In this document: positions 33,550 through 42,715 of the stretch, in pieces | How the letters are laid out: every line of letters starts with the position of its first letter | How positions within the stretch are numbered: position 1 is the first letter of the stretch | Source: Distichodus sexfasciatus | Taxonomy: Eukaryota; Chordata; Actinopteri; Characiformes; Distichodontidae | Reading direction: 5' to 3' | Length of the DNA: 64,000 nt | NCBI GenBank assembly: GCA_032718565.1 | Contig: JAVGVS010000056.1 | Location: forward strand, 1,860,988 to 1,924,987 | Notes under the pieces: model-generated | What the model saw: only the letters and a program-made list of their open reading frames with translations | The model's database searches: none | What the model was told of the DNA's origin: nothing | Translations under genes and position numbers: made by a program

Positions 33550-33915
33550 TAGGGCTGCTCGATTATGAAAAAAAACATAATCACGATTAATTTGGTCAAT
33601 CTTGAAATCACGATTATTTAACACTTTACTTTGTGTTACTATTTAAGACTTTATGCTGCTCTCCTCCTTCCGCCATCTTTACCCGCTCAGACTGTACACC
33701 GCCACCAGAACACACACGTGCGTTCAGTCTTCGGAAGGTGCGTTAGTGCGTGTGCGTGTCATTCGGAACACAAGACAAAATATGAGTATACTTGCAGAGC
33801 GTAATGTGGCAAAATAATTGTAATTATAATTGTTTTTGTCGATTACATTATTTTTGTGATTGTTTGGAGCTGAAATTGAAATTGAAATTAAAATTCGATT
33901 AATTGCACAGCCTTA
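33550..33915. mobile_element. hAT-type MITE, 366 bp, perfect 8-bp duplication
   Basis: Left terminus TAGGGCTGCTCGATTATG and right terminus, inverted, TAAGGCTGTGCAATTAATCG. Both flanks are CATAAAAG (33542-33549 and 33916-33923), a perfect 8-bp target duplication diagnostic of hAT-like insertion. The interior is non-coding with ATTGAAATTGAAATTAAAAT repeats near the right end. Confidence 0.88.
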
Positions 33916-33964
33916 CATAAAAGCACATTTATGTTCATCACTAAATATTTAGCACTGAGCTTAT

Positions 33965-34107
33965 GACATGTTGCTGATGCTCTTATCCACAGCAACTTCC
34001 GATTCCTAATTACAGGGTCAGTCTCTCTAGAGCTGGAGGTAGGATAGAGCAGGCTTCAAACTCACAACCTCTTGGTTTGCAGGTGAATATCCTACCACCA
34101 GCCTTAC
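33965..34107 (-). mobile_element. SINE family C, degenerate
   Basis: GATGCTCTTATCCACAGCAA (inverse tail), GGTAGGATAGAGCAGGCTTC, AAACTCACAACCTCTTGG and ATCCTACCACCAGCC (inverse head). Confidence 0.6.
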
Positions 34108-34212
34108 TTTTCACTTTGTGTTGTTCATGAAGGTGTTGCTAGATACCACCAAACTAATGAAATCTCATGTCAGTCGGCTCTGTGCAGGTTCTCAGGAGGT
34201 GCGTTTCCCAAA

Positions 34213-34349
34213 TCAGTCAAAGTCAAAGTCAAAGTCAAAGTCAAAGTCAAAGTCAACTTTATTGTCATCTCTGCTATATACTGTACAGATACATAGAGAG
34301 ACGAGACGACGTGGCTCCAGGTTATTTTCAGTGCAAACAAACAAACAAA
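34213..34349 (-). mobile_element. LINE 3' tail inserted in the element's left end
   Basis: Six CAAAGT units (34217-34252), then CAACTTTATTGTCATCTCTG, CTATATACTGTACAGATACA and GAGACGAGACGACGTGGCTC. On the minus strand this is a retroposon 3' end whose tail is a TTTGAC-type repeat. It lies exactly where the inverted repeat is interrupted. CAAACAAACAAA at the right edge may be secondary. Confidence 0.7.
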
Positions 34350-34387
34350 GCATAGTTGCTAACATTTTGCTAACTACATAAGCAACA

Positions 34388-35071
34388 CTATGTTAGTTGC
34401 TATTGTACACTGTTCGTTGCTAATGTGCACTACTGTATGTTAGCTGCTAATGTACACTATGTTAGCTGCTGATGTACATTGCTAACGTACACTGTTAGCT
34501 GCTAACGTACACTGTTAGCTGCTAACATACACTATGTTAGCTGCTAATGTACACTGCTAATGTATACTATGTTAGCTGCTAATGTATGCTATGTTAGCTG
34601 CTAATGTACGCTGCTAATGTACACTATGTTAGCTGCTAACATATGCTATGTTAGCTGCTAACGTACACTGTTAGTTGGTAATGTATACTACTGTATGTTA
34701 GCTGCTAATGTACACTATGTTAGCTGCTAATGTACACTGCTAATGTACACTATGTTGGTTGCTAATGTACACTGTTAGCTGCTAATGTACACTATGTTAG
34801 TTGCTAAGGCAAACTGTTAGTTGCTAATGTACTCTATGGTATGTTAGCTGCTAATGTACACTGCTTATGTACACTATGTTGGTTGCTAATGTACACTATG
34901 TTGGTTGCTAATGTACACTATGTTGGTTGCTAATGTATACTATGTTAGTTGCTAAGGCAAACTGTTAGTTGCTAATGTACACTATGGTATGTTAGCTGCT
35001 AATGTACACTGCTAATGTACACTATGTTAGCTGCTTATGTACACTGTTAGCTGCTTATGTACACTATGATA
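34388..35071. repeat. Minisatellite, 20-22 bp and about 14 bp units
   Basis: More than 30 units built on TGTTAGCTGCTAATGTACACTA, mixed with shorter TGCTAATGTACAC units and variants (GTTGGTTGC, AAGGCAAAC, ATGGTATG). The unit resembles the adjacent terminal GTTGCTAATGTAGTTAGC, so it probably expanded from the element's own end. Larger blocks such as CTAAGGCAAACTGTTAGTTG are themselves repeated. Confidence 0.9.
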
Positions 35072-35114
35072 GTTGCTAATGTAGTTAGCAACTATGCTTT
35101 TGAGAAATGCACCC

Positions 35115-36169
35115 CTAGATGTGAAAATCTTGAGAGTTTGATTTAAAGGAAACTGAACTCTTTTAGGGTTCTTGAAGCCGTTCTTGTCTGAAAGACTTCC
35201 TCCGTTCTGAACTGAAGAACCTTGATTCAGAGGTAACCGGAGAACATTAAAGGTTAATGGTCTTGTTTAAGGACCCAGTGGTAGTAGTCCCTTAACTCCA
35301 ATGGTCTTGCTCAAGGGCCCAGCTGTAGCCTACCTCCAGAACTATCAACAATCGCAATCGCTCATCGCAACAGGGAAAGCAAACCAAGCAATTGCTGAGG
35401 GCCCGAGCTGGCCTGGGGTCCCCAAAGTGCCTTGAAATGGCCTTGACGGGGTCCATGAGCAAGATCCTTGGACTTTAGCGTCTTGTTGAAAAGTTAATGT
35501 GTTGCAGTTCTGGAGGTAGGATAGAACTGAATTTAAACCTATGACCTTTTGGTTTGGAGGTGACTATCCTACCCCTAGACGATCACCACCCTGACCAAAA
35601 AGCATGATGTGCATGATCGCTAGTTTGGTGTACCTCTCCCTCAAGGACGGATGTTGGGGTTGAACTTTTGCCTTTGGAATTCTATTGGAAAAAGATACTG
35701 TAAAAAGCAATACTTCTTATGATACAAGATACAATAGAAAGGAACTCTGGGAAAAGCCTTGACGTGATCCCTGCAGCGTACAGAGGTGAGATTAGCTTTT
35801 CATCGTCGGATCTGAGCGTGTCAGATCTTGGTGCTCTCAGCCCTGCACAAATGCTCCGAACAGGAAAAAGGAAGTCTTCTGAAACAATAGGCAGACGGTG
35901 TAGCTGAAAGACAGTGATAAGTGAGTTATTACAGTCAGATGATGAGAGCAGCTCAGCCTCCTGACGCCTTCCAGGGGGCATTCGGGGCAGTTTGGGAGTC
36001 TCTACAGGGGTGTCACTGCCCGGTCAGAGCAGGGGGTTCTGGGAAGGTTCTGGGAATTGTGGGGTGTGAAAATTAGGCTTCTCTTTACATTCTAGGCCCA
36101 GTGAGACAGAGACTGAGTATAATTGTGATTCTGATGAGACAGAGACAATGTCATTTGAAATAGTAACTC
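35115..36169. other. Spacer with SINE family C relics
   Basis: 35440-35592 carries inverse family C landmarks (GAGCAAGATCCTTGG, GGAGGTAGGATAGA, ATGACCTTTTGGTTTGG, CTATCCTACCCC). 35265-35335 repeats GGTCTTG...AAGG(A/G)CCCAG twice. Nothing coding is recognised. Confidence 0.45.
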
Positions 36170-36790
36170 ACGTAGCCAAATCGAATGATTCATCACTTAA
36201 TAATTAATCCGTTTCATAATGTGAGTGCAGTTCAAAATTATTTCAAATTTACTTAAGATTAAAATAATAAACTAATTGATGATTTTATTTTGGCTATTGA
36301 AGTGCAGTATGAAAGAATTTCTGAGTTTTAAATTATTTCTAAATTATCTTATATGCCAATAATAATTATTAAGTAATTATTCATTCAATTTGTAAAAGTT
36401 CAGTCTAAAATGATGGGAAAATGATTTTAGATGATGATAATTGTTAATCATTATACTTGGTTATGTGAGTCCAGTCCAAAATGACTAAATTGTTTTTATA
36501 ATATTTTGTTTTTTTAATATTTTTATTTATAATCTTTTATTATATTCTTTTTTTAATTCTTTTTTTGTTACTTTATTCCTTTTTGTAACATTCCATTGCT
36601 ATAAATAACATTGAATTAACTCAAATTAAAGTGTGTAAAAAATTAACTTGCCTTCCCTTATCGTTCTATTTGGCTATGAGAGTTCAATCCAGAATTTTTT
36701 CAAACTTATTTCAGATGACAGTAAAATTATTCATTTATTAATCATTCCATTTGGCCTTGTGAATTCAGTACAAAATTATTTCAGATGACA
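36170..36790. repeat. Diverged AT-rich tandem repeat, about 105-bp units
   Basis: Degenerate units follow the pattern CATTTGGCTATGTGAGTTCA, GT(C/A)CAAAATTATTTCA and TTTCAGATGACAGTAA. Copies start near 36205, 36290, 36390, 36465, 36665 and 36752. A T-rich stretch (36490-36600) interrupts the array. Origin unknown. Confidence 0.6.
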
Positions 36791-37892
36791 TCTTCTGCTT
36801 GTCAGGTTCCTGTCTAGGTGGATCTGTTTGGGTGTGATTTATCAGGAAGGTCAGAGAGTTACAGGACACCAGGCACGCTGTCTGCCCACAACATTTTAGT
36901 ATTGCCAATAAAAGGTCTCTCTCGGAGGTCTCGTCTTGCGCTGCTGTAACGGATCCTGAGCCCCGCCGCTGACCCGACTCTGCCATTAGAGTGGCAGTAA
37001 ATTGGAAGAGGAAAAGGCAAATTCTGTTGCCGGACACAAGAGCTGCCGGGGTCAAACGGCCATCCGCGAGGCATATTTAACATTTAACATAAAATGAAGA
37101 CAAAATGTTCGACTTAAATGTTACCTGGGGGAAAAAAGCGAGCTGTGATAAAGTGAGATGTGAGAGCTACCCACAAATCACGGGGGCTGACTGGGCGGAA
37201 AGGGGATAATACCGGCATTAACTAAGTAAAGTTATAGGGACAGAGTTGGTTTAGAGTGTAATGATGGTGCACATGCACAAACCATTTTAATAATGGGATT
37301 GCAAACTAAAAATATTTACAGTGCAATGAATCTATTAGTTAATTTGGATACATCTGATTAATTTGAACGTCTGTGACTCAAAAAGGGTCCTCTGTACCAT
37401 TATCCATAACTTCCATAAATTCAGGATTAAATTTGTACGAAGGGATTAATATATTCATCCACCACATCTGAAATGTATAGGAATAATATCTTGCAAAACT
37501 CAAAACGGTCTGGAGCAAACAAAATTGTTTGTGTTGGTGTGAAAGGGGAGCATGTTAAATATTTTTGTAACTTGTAATTGCAAAAACAATCTATGTTGTA
37601 TTTGCTCGTTTTAACAGGTACAATATATTGTGAAATGATTATTATCACAAACATTATTATTTTTTTGAATTTAGAAAATCCATTAATTAATCCATTAATC
37701 CATTAATATTTGTAATATACAGAGACACAAAAATACACAGCTAGAATTGCAAAAATGCATTAGCTAGAATTTGGTTAATGCAGCACGTTATATTGTGTAG
37801 CTAAACTGTGGTTATGTGTGTATATTTTTCCTGTGACACTGTATGTAACTACACCTACACTCTGGTATTCTGAGATATTGTGTTCTCCTTTT
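36791..37892. other. Spacer; higher-complexity block 36830-37090
   Basis: 36830-37090 is GC-balanced with no repeat hallmarks and could be conserved non-coding DNA. Overlapping minus frames (74 and 96 codons) lack domains. The remainder is AT-rich. Confidence 0.4.
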
Positions 37893-38150
37893 AAAGATGG
37901 CACGATACCACTTATATATGTCCGTTACAGTACCGATTTTATGTAAATTTTAAACGGTCTGAGTCTTTTTTTAAACAAAAACAGAAAATAATGTTTTAAA
38001 AATGTCTGAATACTTGACAGATTATTCTGTTATGCTTTTGGAAATACTGGTTTCCTAACAATGTAATAATTACACACCCATATGTATACGCTAAATTATT
38101 ATTATTTAAATAACATCTCAAAAATTACTAATTTAAACACAGTTCTGTAA
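37893..38150. mobile_element. MITE-like element related to 30690-31018
   Basis: Begins AAAGATGGCACGATACCAC with TATGTCCGTTACAGTACCGA. Inside, TAATTACACACCCATATGTA, ACGCTAAATTATTATT and AAATAACATCTCAAAAATTA are collinear with 30690-31018. The right terminus is not visible and it may extend further. Confidence 0.55.
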
Positions 38151-39134
38151 TTTTGTGATGGTTCCTAAGTAACGCACCAAAATACAACCCCAAAAGCAAA
38201 TCATGCAATTATACGGTTTAATTTCCCTACTGTTTCAGTGCCACAGGCTTAAGGAGCATCTGGAAATTTCAGAAATCTGTTTAAACGAATCATTTTCGTT
38301 TCTCAAAATCTCAACAAAAAATAAAATCAGTTCTGTCATTTTGAGCCTATGGTGCTAACATGATCAGGAACACACAGGCTGCGAGCATTACATTACGATA
38401 TCAATATGTACGAATTAGCGCAAATGACAATAAAGCAGCTTTACTGCAGTGCATGCGCACATTTATAGATCGGCTCCATGCCATCGATTTCACCATCTTA
38501 CTTCTTATTAGGTTTATCAGGTGCAGGGATTTACTCCACAACTCTGGGGGTCTTGTACTGATATTCTGAAAATGAATCTGCAAAGATTAGATCTTGGCAT
38601 AATCAGGTGTGTGACGTTTTTTGCATAATTGTTTAATTGTGATGGAATGGGAAATGAACTGGTTCCCCAGATATTTCCCTTTTAGACTTCAAAGAGTTTA
38701 AATAAATGATTTAATAAATAAATGTAGAAAGGGAAAAAAAATCATATTTTCAAGTCCTTGATGTGTTAGAGAGAGAGAGAGAGAGAGAGAGAGTCGGCTT
38801 ATACGTGTAAGTATTTACATGGGTTAGAGAGCTTATTTTATAGAAATGAAGGATAAATCATAATGTCGTGGATGTAAACAGCATAACATTACAGATCAAA
38901 CCTAAAACTGCACTTGGACTGTTTCGGTTGATGCCAAATGTTTGAGGCTCCATCAGTCACTGTCTGAAATGAAAGTTTTTGTTTAAACCAAATTTTTTTG
39001 TATTTTCCAGATGTGGAGTTGAGAGAAAGTGCTCCTTATTCTTTCGTTCTTTCTTTCACTCACTTGGATCTCTGTGTTAGTCTGTATAAGTTTGCTCTGA
39101 CTCGCTAATGTCCAGTGTTGGAAAGTAAGTAAGT
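38151..39134. other. Spacer with GA microsatellite
   Basis: About 13 GA units at 38768-38793. No gene recognised; the rest may include the continuation of the preceding MITE. Confidence 0.4.
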
Positions 39135-39258
39135 AATTCAATTCAATTTTATTTTATAGCTGTTTACAACAGACATTATCACAAAACGTTTTAACATGTA
39201 ACCGGCCGAAGCCGCCAACAAGCAAGCCTGAGGCGACAGTGGCAATGAAAAACTCCTG
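39135..39258 (-). mobile_element. LINE 3' end fragment
   Basis: AATTCAATTCAATTTTATTT, CAACAGACATTATCACAAAA and GCAAGCCTGAGGCGACAGTG, GAAAAACTCC are landmarks of a common teleost LINE 3' UTR read in reverse, with a TTGAA-type tail. A SINE fragment abuts it. Confidence 0.7.
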
Positions 39259-39345
39259 GATAGGTCAAATTCAGAGGTCACATTTCGTTGTGGTGCACTG
39301 TGTGCTGTGCTGTGCTGTTCACAATGACAAATAATCATTCACTTT
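39259..39345 (+). mobile_element. SINE family A, 3' fragment
   Basis: GGTCAAATTCAGAGGTCACA, TTTCGTTGTGGTGCACTGTG and CACAATGACAAATAATCATT. 5'-truncated and joined to the LINE tail. Confidence 0.8.
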
Positions 39346-40502
39346 ACATTATGTAACTCTGGAATTGTAGAAAAACCAATAAACTCACATTTTGCACAAG
39401 CATACGTTCAATAAAATTAGCTTGAGAACGCTCTTCAGCAGTTGTGGATTCTGTTCGTACCTAGGAACAAATCATAAATAAGAAAACAAATCCCAGAGTC
39501 TTGGTGAAAACTGCGCAAGTGGCTTTTAAGAACACATTATTTCTTGAAAATGGTTGGTTAATGAGATCGTGTTATTTACAGAGTTTACCTGAATAGGTCA
39601 GATAACGCAAATGTCCCGGTGGATTTAAACAAATACCCAACTGTACATCCAACACTGCTGCTGTATCTTCTTCTTACTCTGTTTCACAGCTTTGACTTTG
39701 GCTTTTTCTCCTCGTCTGGTTTAATAGGCCCTCTGTGGTAACTGCTGCATAACCACACCAACCTTTCACGTGGACAGAATCAGGGCTGAGTGCTGAGGCC
39801 CTCCCTGTTTGTCTTGGACGTAAAGCGGACGGCCACCTTCTCTCTCTCTCTTTTCTTTTTCTTTTTTATAATTCGTTACAGTTTTCCAAACAGACAGGGA
39901 ATCGTTTGAGCATTTCTACTGGGAGTACAACTGTATGGGTCACACAGGTTCCTTATAAAACAGGTAGAAACGTATGTGGGAACGATTTAACACATTGCCT
40001 AAAGTGGCAGATGGGGACGAGGAGATGTGTATCCTAGGATGATTTATTGCCTATGAATAGACAGTGGACGCCAAAAAAATTTGGCCAGTTTGTGCATCAC
40101 TAACTGTGTAGCAAACAGCGATGAGAAATTAGTTCAGTAAAAAAAAAACAAAAGTGGAAAACTGAATAAAAAATCATCTCTTAACTGTTGTGCAATGACG
40201 CTGTTAAATTCTTAACATGTTTGTTGGTAATTTATTCAACAGCTTAGGCATTAAGAAGAACGTTTTTATGAAGAACGTTATTAATTATTCTTTTCCTTCG
40301 TTCTCACTGCTTGCCAGCTGGAGAGGAGGAGGGTGGAATGCTGAAATGGGAAAAAATACCAAGATTTTATAAGAAGAACACAAATAATATTGCTTCTTTT
40401 TTCTCATTTGATGTAGTATCCGTTCAGGTGGACAAAACAAAATATTTTTTAACGAATTCATGCACGAATGGCTTAAAATGATTAATATTTGTTTTATTTA
40501 TG
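39346..40502. other. Spacer, no gene seen
   Basis: Non-coding. Pyrimidine-rich at 39838-39870. No repeat family recognised apart from simple sequence. Confidence 0.4.
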
Positions 40503-40640
40503 TTAATGTTCTTTGAAAATTCTCATTTCATATTGCTTTTTCCCCCCTGACCCATATCTAACCCTTTGGTAGCATATAAAAGACTTTCTGTATTTTGCAT
40601 GTGTCATAAAGTTGCTAAATTGTTGGTTATGTTAGATTTA
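40503..40640. repeat. Dispersed block E, copy 1
   Basis: GAAAATTCTCATTTCATATT, CCCTGACCCATATCTAACCC and GTCATAAAGTTGCTAAATTG recur in the same order at 45340-45480. Non-coding; could be a fragment of an unassigned transposon. Confidence 0.6.
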
Positions 40641-40694
40641 TACCCAGATCATAAAAATGGTGCATAAAAATGGTGCATATATATATAAAGAGAG

Positions 40695-41248
40695 AGAAAA
40701 GAGAAATTTAAATCAAATCAATATTTGGTGTGACCAGCCTTTGCCTTCAAAACAGCATCAGTTCTTCTAGGTACACCTGCACACAGTTTTTGAAGGAATT
40801 CGGCTGGTAGGTTGTTCCAAACATCTTGGAGAACTAACCACAGATCTATAATCCTACAAAATAATATAATGACTATAATCCTACAAAATAATGTAATGAC
40901 TATGATCCTACAAAATAATATAATCCTATAATCCTACAAAATAATATAATGACTATGATCCTACAAAATAATATAATGACTATAATCCTACAAAATAATA
41001 TAATGACTATAATCCTACAAAATACCTGACTTTGTGCAAGTGTACCTATAAGAATTGATGCTGGTTTGAAGGCAAAAGGTAGTAACACCAAATATTGATT
41101 TGATTTAGATTTTTCTTTTGTTCACTCACTTTGCATTTTGTAAATTGATAAAAAGAAACAATCATTATTTATATTTCTGAAAGCATTCTTTGTTTACAGC
41201 ATTTTTTCACACCTGCCTAAAACTTTTGCACAGTACTGTATATATATG
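40695..41248 (-). mobile_element. Non-autonomous Tc1-like element with expanded repeat
   Basis: The right end (to 41248) reads CACCTGCCTAAAACTTTTGC then ACAGTACTGTA, the inverse of a Tc1 terminus seen in many fish. The left part inverted carries TTTGGTGTGACC and GTACACCTGCACACAGTTTT, matching the inverted copy at 41040-41100. On the minus strand 40845-40720 retains the transposase C-terminus (frame with PAEFLQKLC). The catalytic core is gone, replaced by a short tandem array. The outermost left terminus is missing. Confidence 0.75.
40850..41035. repeat. Minisatellite, about 26-bp unit, about 7 copies
   Basis: Units ATCCTACAAAATAATATAAT plus GACTAT. The word ATAATCCTACAAAAT belongs to the sub-terminal region of this Tc1 family, so the array likely expanded from the element itself. 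It produces a meaningless repetitive minus-strand frame (40900-41091). Confidence 0.85.
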
Positions 41249-41250
41249 TA

Positions 41251-42684
41251 CACTGCCCTCCATAATTATTGGCACCCCTGGTTAAGATGTGTTAAAAGCC
41301 TTAAAATAAATTCAGTTTTTATTGCAGAAGCATACTCTCACGCTGAAAATTGTAGAAAAATGTAACCTTCAACTCAAGTGAATTTTAAGGGGGGAAAAAA
41401 AAATCCCTGACTAAGAAATAATTATTTTTCATAAAATCACCTGTTCCACAATTACTGGCACCCCTAACAATTCCAAGAAATAAATGTAATTGAAGTATTT
41501 CTGTCATTTCTACAGTAGTTTACAAAGTTGATCAGAGTATCTAGGAAATATTTAATTAGTAACTCATCACTTCCTGTTTCCCTGGGGTATAAATATGACA
41601 TGACACAGAGGCCATTCCTCTTATCCACTCTTCAACATGGGAAAGACAAAGGAACACACCATTCAAGTAAGGTAGATGTGTGTCGACCATCACAAGTCAG
41701 ACAATGGCTACAAGAAAATAGCCACTCGCCTGCACCTGCCCATATCTACTGTCAGAGGAATCATTAAGAGGTTTAAAACAACTGGAACAGTGGTAAACAA
41801 GCCTGGACGAGGACGCAAGGTTATTTTGCCACCACGCACGGTGAGGAGGATGATAAGAGAAATAAAAAGTTCTCCAAAGCTCACTGTTAAAGAATTGCAA
41901 CAAATGGTAGCATCTTGGGTTCACAAAATCTCCAAAACAACTATCAGGCGCTATCTACATGCCAACAAGCTGTTTGGGAGGCATGCACGGAAAAAACCTT
42001 TTCTCACTCACAATCATAAACGCAAACGTCTGGAGTTCGCTAAGCGGTACTGGGGCTTCAACTGGGACCGTGAGCTTTGGTCAGATGAGACCAAGATAGA
42101 GCTTTTTGGCAACAAACACTCTAAGTGGGTCTGGCGGAACACAAAAGATGAGTATGCAGAAAAGCACCTCATGCCCACTGTGAAGTATGCGGGAGGATCG
42201 GTGATGCTGTGGGCCTGTTTCTCTTCAAGAGGCCCTGGGAACCTTGTTAGGGTGCATGGCATCATGATTGCTTTGAAATACTTGGACATTTGAAATCAGA
42301 ATCTGGTGGCCTCTGCCCGAAAGCTGAAGATGGGTGCAGAGAAGACCCAGGTCACTGGATGATTTAGAGAGATTGTGCAAAGAGGAATGCTCCCTCTTTC
42401 TGTATTCTCCCATCTTGTGAAACATTATAGGAGAAGATTAGGTGGTGTTTTGTTGGCAAAAGGGGGTTGTACAAAGTATTAACATCAGGGGTGCTAATAA
42501 TTGTGGCACACATGATTGGTAAGTAAGAATTATTTTTAATGATTTTTTTCCCACTGAATAAATGCACTTGAATTAAGGGCTGATTTTTCCTTTTTTTGGT
42601 CCTATATTATTTAGAGAAAACTGAATTTATTAGAAGCCGAAGAACACATCTTAACCAGGGTGCCAATAATTATGGAGGGTGGTG
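41251..42684 (+). mobile_element. Tc1-like transposon with IR/DR ends, 1434 bp
   Basis: Termini CACTGCCCTCCATAATTATT and, inverted, CACCACCCTCCATAATTATT, flanked by TA at 41249-41250 and 42685-42686. Internal direct repeats near 41441-41465 (CACAATTACTGGCACCCCT) and 42487-42512 (inverse ACAATTATTAGCACCCCTG) give the two-site IR/DR layout typical of Tc1 elements such as Sleeping Beauty. It carries one plus-strand transposase pseudogene with an internal deletion. The insertion touches the previous element's TA-rich end. Confidence 0.93.
41637..42482 (+). pseudogene. Tc1 transposase, disabled
   Basis: Tc1 transposases (about 340 residues) bind the IR/DR sites through paired-like helix-turn-helix domains and cut DNA with a DDE catalytic triad. 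This copy starts MGKTKEHTIQVR, meets an in-frame TAG at 41673, and continues in frame from 41676 with NGYKKIATRLHLPISTVRGI (first HTH), the GRGRK hook, a second HTH (TVKELQQMV...TIRRYLHANKL) and the first catalytic Asp in LWSDETKIELFG. It continues through GGSVMLWACFSS to TGA 42291, and the frame goes on with NLVASARKLKMG. The segment with the second Asp and the Glu is deleted. A C-terminal remnant, KHYRRRLGGVLLAKGGCTKY, ends at TAA 42480-42482 in another context. The core deletion makes it non-functional whatever the stops do. Confidence 0.9.
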
Positions 42685-42715
42685 TATGTGTACTGTATGT
42701 ATGTGTGTATATGTA

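Larger units (their letters stand above)
34198..35114. mobile_element. Inverted-repeat element with internally expanded minisatellite
   Basis: Left terminus GGTGCGTTTCCCAAA (34198-34212) resumes at 34350 with GCATAGTTGCTAAC...GCTAACTACATAAGCAAC. The right terminus (35072-35114), inverted, reads GGGTGCATTTCTCAAAAGCA then TAGTTGCTAACTACATTAGC. These are the ends of one non-autonomous element. The left end is interrupted by a retroposon tail and the interior is a TTAGCTGCTAATGTACAC array. No clear target duplication. Confidence 0.75.

Noticed and set aside
34370..35095. CRISPR-like array
   Set aside because: Units are contiguous tandem copies without unique spacers, and the context is a eukaryotic transposon.
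40900..41091. Minus frame with repeated CRIIVIILF units
   Set aside because: Translation of the 26-bp minisatellite inside the Tc1 relic, not a solenoid protein.
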